A stretch of 64,000 bases of DNA from Nocardia vinacea NBRC 16497 (GTDB lineage Bacteria > Actinomycetota > Actinomycetes > Mycobacteriales > Mycobacteriaceae): the NCBI RefSeq assembly GCF_000308835.1, contig NZ_BAGN01000426.1, positions 1 to 64,000 of the forward strand, read 5' to 3'. Each line of letters begins with the position of its first letter. Within the stretch, counting starts at the first letter, position 1. Of the stretch, positions 61,063 through 64,000 are shown piece by piece. The translations under genes and the position numbers were made by a program. The notes below the pieces were generated by a model, which saw only the letters and a list, made by a program, of their open reading frames with translations, was not told where the DNA came from and made no database searches.

Positions 61063-61095
61063 GATACAGCAATGTATTCAATACAGAAATGTATC
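61063..61095. promoter_or_regulatory. Symmetrical 33-bp TetR operator
   Basis: GATACA (61063) and TGTATC (61090) enclose TGTATT-C-AATACA (61073-61085), all centred on base 61079. The spacers are GCAA and GAAA. The nested inverted repeats suggest two overlapping TetR dimers. It lies 31 bases from the TetR start and about 98 from adhA. Confidence 0.75.
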
Positions 61096-61192
61096 AGAAG
61101 GCCGACTCACCTTCGGCGGAACGGCTGAACCAGCGCGGTCGGCAGGGATAATCCGAAGAGACCGTTCCCCCCGTCGCTGAGGAGTGATCGGC

Positions 61193-62242
61193 TTGAATGC
61201 GAGTGCGGCAACCACGGGCATGACCGGCTGGCGGGTGCGACGGCCGGGACCGATCGATCGGGGACCACTCGACTTCGTTCGCGAAGCGGTGCCCGAACCC
61301 GCGGCCGGCGAACTCCTCGTGCGGGTACTGGCCTGCGGGGTCTGTCGCACCGACCTGCATGTTGCCGAGGGGGATCTGCCGGTGCATCGACCCGGTGTGG
61401 TGCCGGGACACGAGGTGGTGGGTGAGGTGGTGGCCCAGGGGCCAGGATCCGCTGGGGCACTCGGATCTTCGGCTCCCGAGTTCGCGGTCGGTGATCGCGT
61501 CGGCATCGCCTGGTTGCGCCACACCTGTGGCATCTGCCGGTACTGTCTGCGCGGCGCGGAGAATCTGTGCCCGAATTCGGCGTACACGGGTTGGGACGCG
61601 GACGGTGGTTACGCCGAATATGCCACTGTCCCAGCGGCTTACGCTCACCGGCTGCCCGACGGATACAACGACATGGAAACCGCGCCGCTGCTGTGTGCCG
61701 GGATTATCGGCTATCGGGCGCTGCAGCGTGCGGATCTGCCGAGGGGTGGACGGCTCGGGATCTACGGCTTCGGCGGCAGCGCGCATATCGCCGCGCAGGT
61801 GGCGCTGGCGCGGGGTGCCGAGGTGCATGTGATGACCAGGGATCCGGCCGCGCGCGAGTTGGCCGCTGACCTCGGCGCGGCCTCGGTGCAGGGTGCGGCG
61901 GATCGGCCTCCGGTGCAATTGGATTCGGCGATCTTGTTCGCGCCGATCGGCGAGCTGGTGCTGCCCGCTCTGGAAGCGCTCGATCGCGGCGGCATCCTTG
62001 CCATCGCGGGCATCCATCTCAGCGATATCCCGGCGCTGAACTATCAGCGGCATCTGTTCCAGGAGCGCGAGATTCGCTCGGTGACTGCCAATACCCGCGC
62101 CGACGCGCGCGAATTCCTCGCGCTGGCGGGCGAACACCGTATACATGTGACCACAACGGGGTACTCCCTCGGTACGGCAGATCGAGCCCTCGTGGATCTC
62201 GCACATGGACGTTTCACCGGCGCAGCGGTTCTCATCCCCTAG
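61193..62242 (+). CDS. adhA: Zinc-dependent alcohol dehydrogenase AdhA
   Basis: 349 residues from TTG 61193 (GAGGAG 8 bases upstream; GTG 61184 and ATG 61220 are alternatives). VRVLACGVCRTDLHVAEGDL and VVPGHEVVGEV hold catalytic zinc ligands; CGICRYCLRGAENLC the structural zinc cysteines; GIYGFGGSAHIAAQVALARG the NAD site. As I recall mycobacterial AdhA (Rv1862), the match is close along the whole length (TGWDADGGYAEYATVPAA, ETAPLLCAGIIGYRAL). It oxidises alcohols or reduces aldehydes. Divergent from the TetR gene. Confidence 0.94.
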   Translation: MNASAATTGMTGWRVRRPGPIDRGPLDFVREAVPEPAAGELLVRVLACGVCRTDLHVAEGDLPVHRPGVVPGHEVVGEVVAQGPGSAGALGSSAPEFAVGDRVGIAWLRHTCGICRYCLRGAENLCPNSAYTGWDADGGYAEYATVPAAYAHRLPDGYNDMETAPLLCAGIIGYRALQRADLPRGGRLGIYGFGGSAHIAAQVALARGAEVHVMTRDPAARELAADLGAASVQGAADRPPVQLDSAILFAPIGELVLPALEALDRGGILAIAGIHLSDIPALNYQRHLFQEREIRSVTANTRADAREFLALAGEHRIHVTTTGYSLGTADRALVDLAHGRFTGAAVLIP

Positions 62243-62320
62243 GCGCCTGAATCATCCTGCGCGCGAACGGATTCCAGGACACGATTCAGCGCTGAACCGG
62301 TCTCGCTTCAGCTGAGTTGC

Positions 62321-62349
62321 TTGACGCAACTCTCTACCGTTCTTACCTT
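62321..62349 (+). promoter_or_regulatory. Sigma-A-type promoter for the cutinase gene
   Basis: -35 TTGACG (62321-62326) and -10 TACCTT (62344-62349) are separated by 17 bases. The cutinase gene starts about 70 bases downstream, and a strong hairpin lies between. Confidence 0.5.
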
Positions 62350-62359
62350 CGCGGATATA

Positions 62360-62396
62360 GCCGAGTGACACTTGTCGCTGACAAGTGTCCCTCGGC
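62360..62396 (+). promoter_or_regulatory. Strong hairpin in the cutinase leader
   Basis: GCCGAG-T-GACACTTGTC, loop GCT, GACAAGTGTC-C-CTCGGC: 16 pairs interrupted by one T/C mismatch. It is followed by TTCT only, so it is a poor terminator. Read as DNA it is a 23-bp near-perfect palindrome and could be a repressor operator downstream of the promoter. Confidence 0.65.
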
Positions 62397-62425
62397 TTCT
62401 CACAACGGCGTGAGAGGTGATCACG

Positions 62426-63085
62426 ATGGAAATCCGGAAGGCAAGAATTTTCGAGAAGTGGCGGCTGGCACGGGTATTCGCTGTGCTATTGCTCGTCGCT
62501 ACGGCGGGGGTGGTGACCAGCATCGGAGCGCAGGCACGGGCGGACTGTGCCGCGGTCGATGTGGTCGTCGCCAGAGGCACCGGCGAACCCGGGTGGCTCG
62601 GCTCCGTCGTCGGCGACCCGCTGTATGGCACGCTGCTCCAAGCACTTCCGGTGAGCAGCAGCGCTTACCGGGTGGACTATCCCGCGGACCTGCTCGACCC
62701 CACGTCGGTCAGCCGCGGCACCCAGGACATGACCGACCATGTCATTCGGCAGTCGCAGATGTGCCCGGATCAACAGTTCATCCTGGTCGGTTACTCGCAG
62801 GGCGCGGCTGTCGTGCACGGTGTCGTGGGCACCGGCATCGTGACCGCGCTGCCCGGGATCTACGTGCTCCCCGGCGATCTCGAATGGAAGGTGTCGGCGG
62901 TTCTGCTGTTCGGTGACCCCCTCCGCCTGATCGGCTGGGGCGTACCCGGCAACTACGCCTGGAAGACCGCCGATTACTGCACCGGTGGTGATCCGATCTG
63001 CGGTGGCGGCTTCGACCCGAGCCAGCATGGGAACTACGGCTGGGCATTCTGGCCGGCCGCGGATTTCGCGGCGGGCCGGGTGTAA
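62426..63085 (+). CDS. Cutinase-family secreted serine esterase
   Basis: 219 residues from ATG 62426 (AGAGGTGA upstream; an in-frame GTG at 62417). Signal peptide: basic start, VFAVLLLVATAGVVTS, cut after ARA. The mature part begins DCAAVDVVVARGTGEPGWLG; nucleophile serine in ILVGYSQGAAVVHG; acid and histidine in DYCTGGDPICGGG and the following SQHGNYGWAFW. Two disulfide pairs are expected. It hydrolyses cutin-like or lipid esters outside the cell. Expansin nearby also targets plant polymers. Confidence 0.94.
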   Translation: MEIRKARIFEKWRLARVFAVLLLVATAGVVTSIGAQARADCAAVDVVVARGTGEPGWLGSVVGDPLYGTLLQALPVSSSAYRVDYPADLLDPTSVSRGTQDMTDHVIRQSQMCPDQQFILVGYSQGAAVVHGVVGTGIVTALPGIYVLPGDLEWKVSAVLLFGDPLRLIGWGVPGNYAWKTADYCTGGDPICGGGFDPSQHGNYGWAFWPAADFAAGRV

Positions 63086-63098
63086 CCGGGAAATCCGT

Positions 63099-63127
63099 GC
63101 GGCGGGGTCGAGCACCGACCCCGCCGC
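63099..63127 (+). terminator. GC-rich stem-loop after the cutinase gene
   Basis: GCGGCGGGGTCG, loop AGCAC, CGACCCCGCCGC: a perfect 12-bp stem 13 bases after the cutinase stop. No T-run follows, typical for this high-GC group. Confidence 0.75.
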
Positions 63128-63183
63128 CGGTGTGTTCGCACGAGATTCATGCCGATGGCACCCGGGCGTGGGACAGTCTGAAT

Positions 63184-64000
63184 ATGACAGCGCACCGTCG
63201 CATCGGCATGATCATTGCGGGACTCGTGAGCATCGCCCTGGTGGCGGGGTGCGGCACCGCATCGGACAGCGGTCACCCGACCACCTCGACGGCCCCGGGA
63301 GTGATCCCGCTCATCTCGACCGACGATCTGCGCGGCGCGCAGTCGGATGAGGTACATCTGTTCGGGCTCAACGATTTCCACGGCAATCTGCAACCACCGG
63401 CGAGTTCGAACGGCAAGATCGCCGGATACGACGCGGGTGGCGCGGCCTACCTCGCCACCCATCTGGCCCGGTTGAAGCAGGCGTATCCGGCCAGTGCCGT
63501 GCTGTCGGCGGGCGACAATATCGGCGCGAGCCCGCTGGTCTCCGGCCTCTTCCACGACGAGCCGACCATCACCTTCCTCAATTCCATCGGACTGGCCGCC
63601 TCCTCGGTGGGCAATCACGAATTCGATAGCGGCGTTGTCGAATTGGCGCGACTGCAGCAGGGCGGATGCGCGCTCGCCGGATGTTCGCCCGGCGCGCCGT
63701 TCACCGGAGCGAAGTTTCCCTTTCTGGCCGCCAATGTCACCGGTGCCGACGGTAAGCTGCCGCCCACTCTGCGGCCGTGGACGATGCTCGAGGTCGGCGG
63801 ACACAAGATCGGTGTCATCGGCACGGTGACGCCCGAGACGGCGAGTATTGTTCTGCCGGAAGGCATTCGGGGCTACACCTTCGGCGACGAGGTCGCGGCG
63901 ATCAATCGCTATGTCCCCGAGGTGAAGTCGGCCGGTGCGCAAACGGTGGTGGCGTTGGTGCACGACGGTGGTGTGCAGAAAACAGCCCAGAATGCGGCGG
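63184..64000 (+). CDS. 5'-nucleotidase/2',3'-cyclic phosphodiesterase-type lipoprotein, N-terminal part (partial)
   Basis: Runs off the right edge after 272 codons. Signal peptide with lipobox LVAGC makes it a surface lipoprotein. Calcineurin-like metallophosphatase motifs: LFGLNDFHGNLQPP (DxH), LSAGDNIGASPLVSG (GDN) and SVGNHEFDSG (GNHEFD). Family members dephosphorylate extracellular nucleotides or UDP-sugars using two metals; the C-terminal substrate domain is outside the window. Confidence 0.93.
   Translation, partial: MTAHRRIGMIIAGLVSIALVAGCGTASDSGHPTTSTAPGVIPLISTDDLRGAQSDEVHLFGLNDFHGNLQPPASSNGKIAGYDAGGAAYLATHLARLKQAYPASAVLSAGDNIGASPLVSGLFHDEPTITFLNSIGLAASSVGNHEFDSGVVELARLQQGGCALAGCSPGAPFTGAKFPFLAANVTGADGKLPPTLRPWTMLEVGGHKIGVIGTVTPETASIVLPEGIRGYTFGDEVAAINRYVPEVKSAGAQTVVALVHDGGVQKTAQNAA

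Overview
The window is about 64 kb of high-GC actinobacterial chromosome. The gene content points to the Mycobacteriales, most likely Nocardia or a close relative. The pointers are a clear AdhA (Rv1862-type) alcohol dehydrogenase, an Rv2047c-type chimeric protein, a cutinase, 3-ketosteroid hydroxylase components (KshA/KshB), a mycothiol-dependent maleylpyruvate-isomerase-like protein and a GH172 (DUF2961) enzyme of the family that cleaves D-arabinofuranose. GTG/TTG starts, 4-base ATGA/GTGA overlaps and leaderless promoters are frequent. I see no rRNA, tRNA, CRISPR array or intact insertion sequence, and no gene-free stretch above 300 bases.

Layout. 0-6 kb: start of a response-regulator-like gene (cut by the edge), a flavoprotein, an epimerase/phosphohistidine chimera and a secreted tyrosine-phosphatase-like protein, bracketed by a 76-bp inverted repeat. 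6-9.5 kb: an amidohydrolase behind a perfect palindrome and a double-domain alpha/beta hydrolase. 9.5-19.5 kb: a pentose catabolism block (two FGGY kinases, fucose/arabinose-type isomerase, polyol-type dehydrogenase, GH172, a GH43-like propeller protein). 19.5-25.5 kb: membrane protein, a second tyrosine-phosphatase-like gene paired with a pyruvate phosphate dikinase (PPDK)-like protein, a quinone oxidoreductase and an AraC regulator. 25.5-27 kb: a strongly palindromic promoter driving a maleylpyruvate-isomerase-like gene, then a broken WYL regulator. 27-43.4 kb: short-chain dehydrogenases, a KstD-type flavoprotein, a luciferase-like monooxygenase, hydrolases, a TRAP (TAXI-type) transporter and an IclR regulator. 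43.5-48.2 kb: a resolvase-like small protein, a large LuxR-type ATPase regulator, a small helical protein and a nitronate monooxygenase. 48.2-54.5 kb: flavin reductase, KshA, a small CxxC protein, KshB and extradiol dioxygenase, with a divergent IclR regulator and an acyl-CoA dehydrogenase. 54.6-57.6 kb: stand-alone hemC, padR and ribBA. 57.8-64 kb: expansin-like protein, a second KstD-like flavoprotein with TetR, adhA, a cutinase, and a 5'-nucleotidase lipoprotein running off the edge.

How the genes fit together. The right half is dominated by oxidation of a polycyclic, probably steroid- or terpenoid-like compound: dehydrogenation (KstD, short-chain dehydrogenases), 9-alpha-type hydroxylation (KshA/B), ring cleavage (extradiol dioxygenase with flavin reductase) and side-chain steps (acyl-CoA dehydrogenase). 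The set is incomplete, so it is probably an accessory pathway. The 9.5-19.5 kb block is best read as release and salvage of a pentose, plausibly D-arabinose from cell-wall arabinan. Two phosphohistidine-domain proteins, each followed by a tyrosine-phosphatase-fold protein, form a repeated module with no function I know of.
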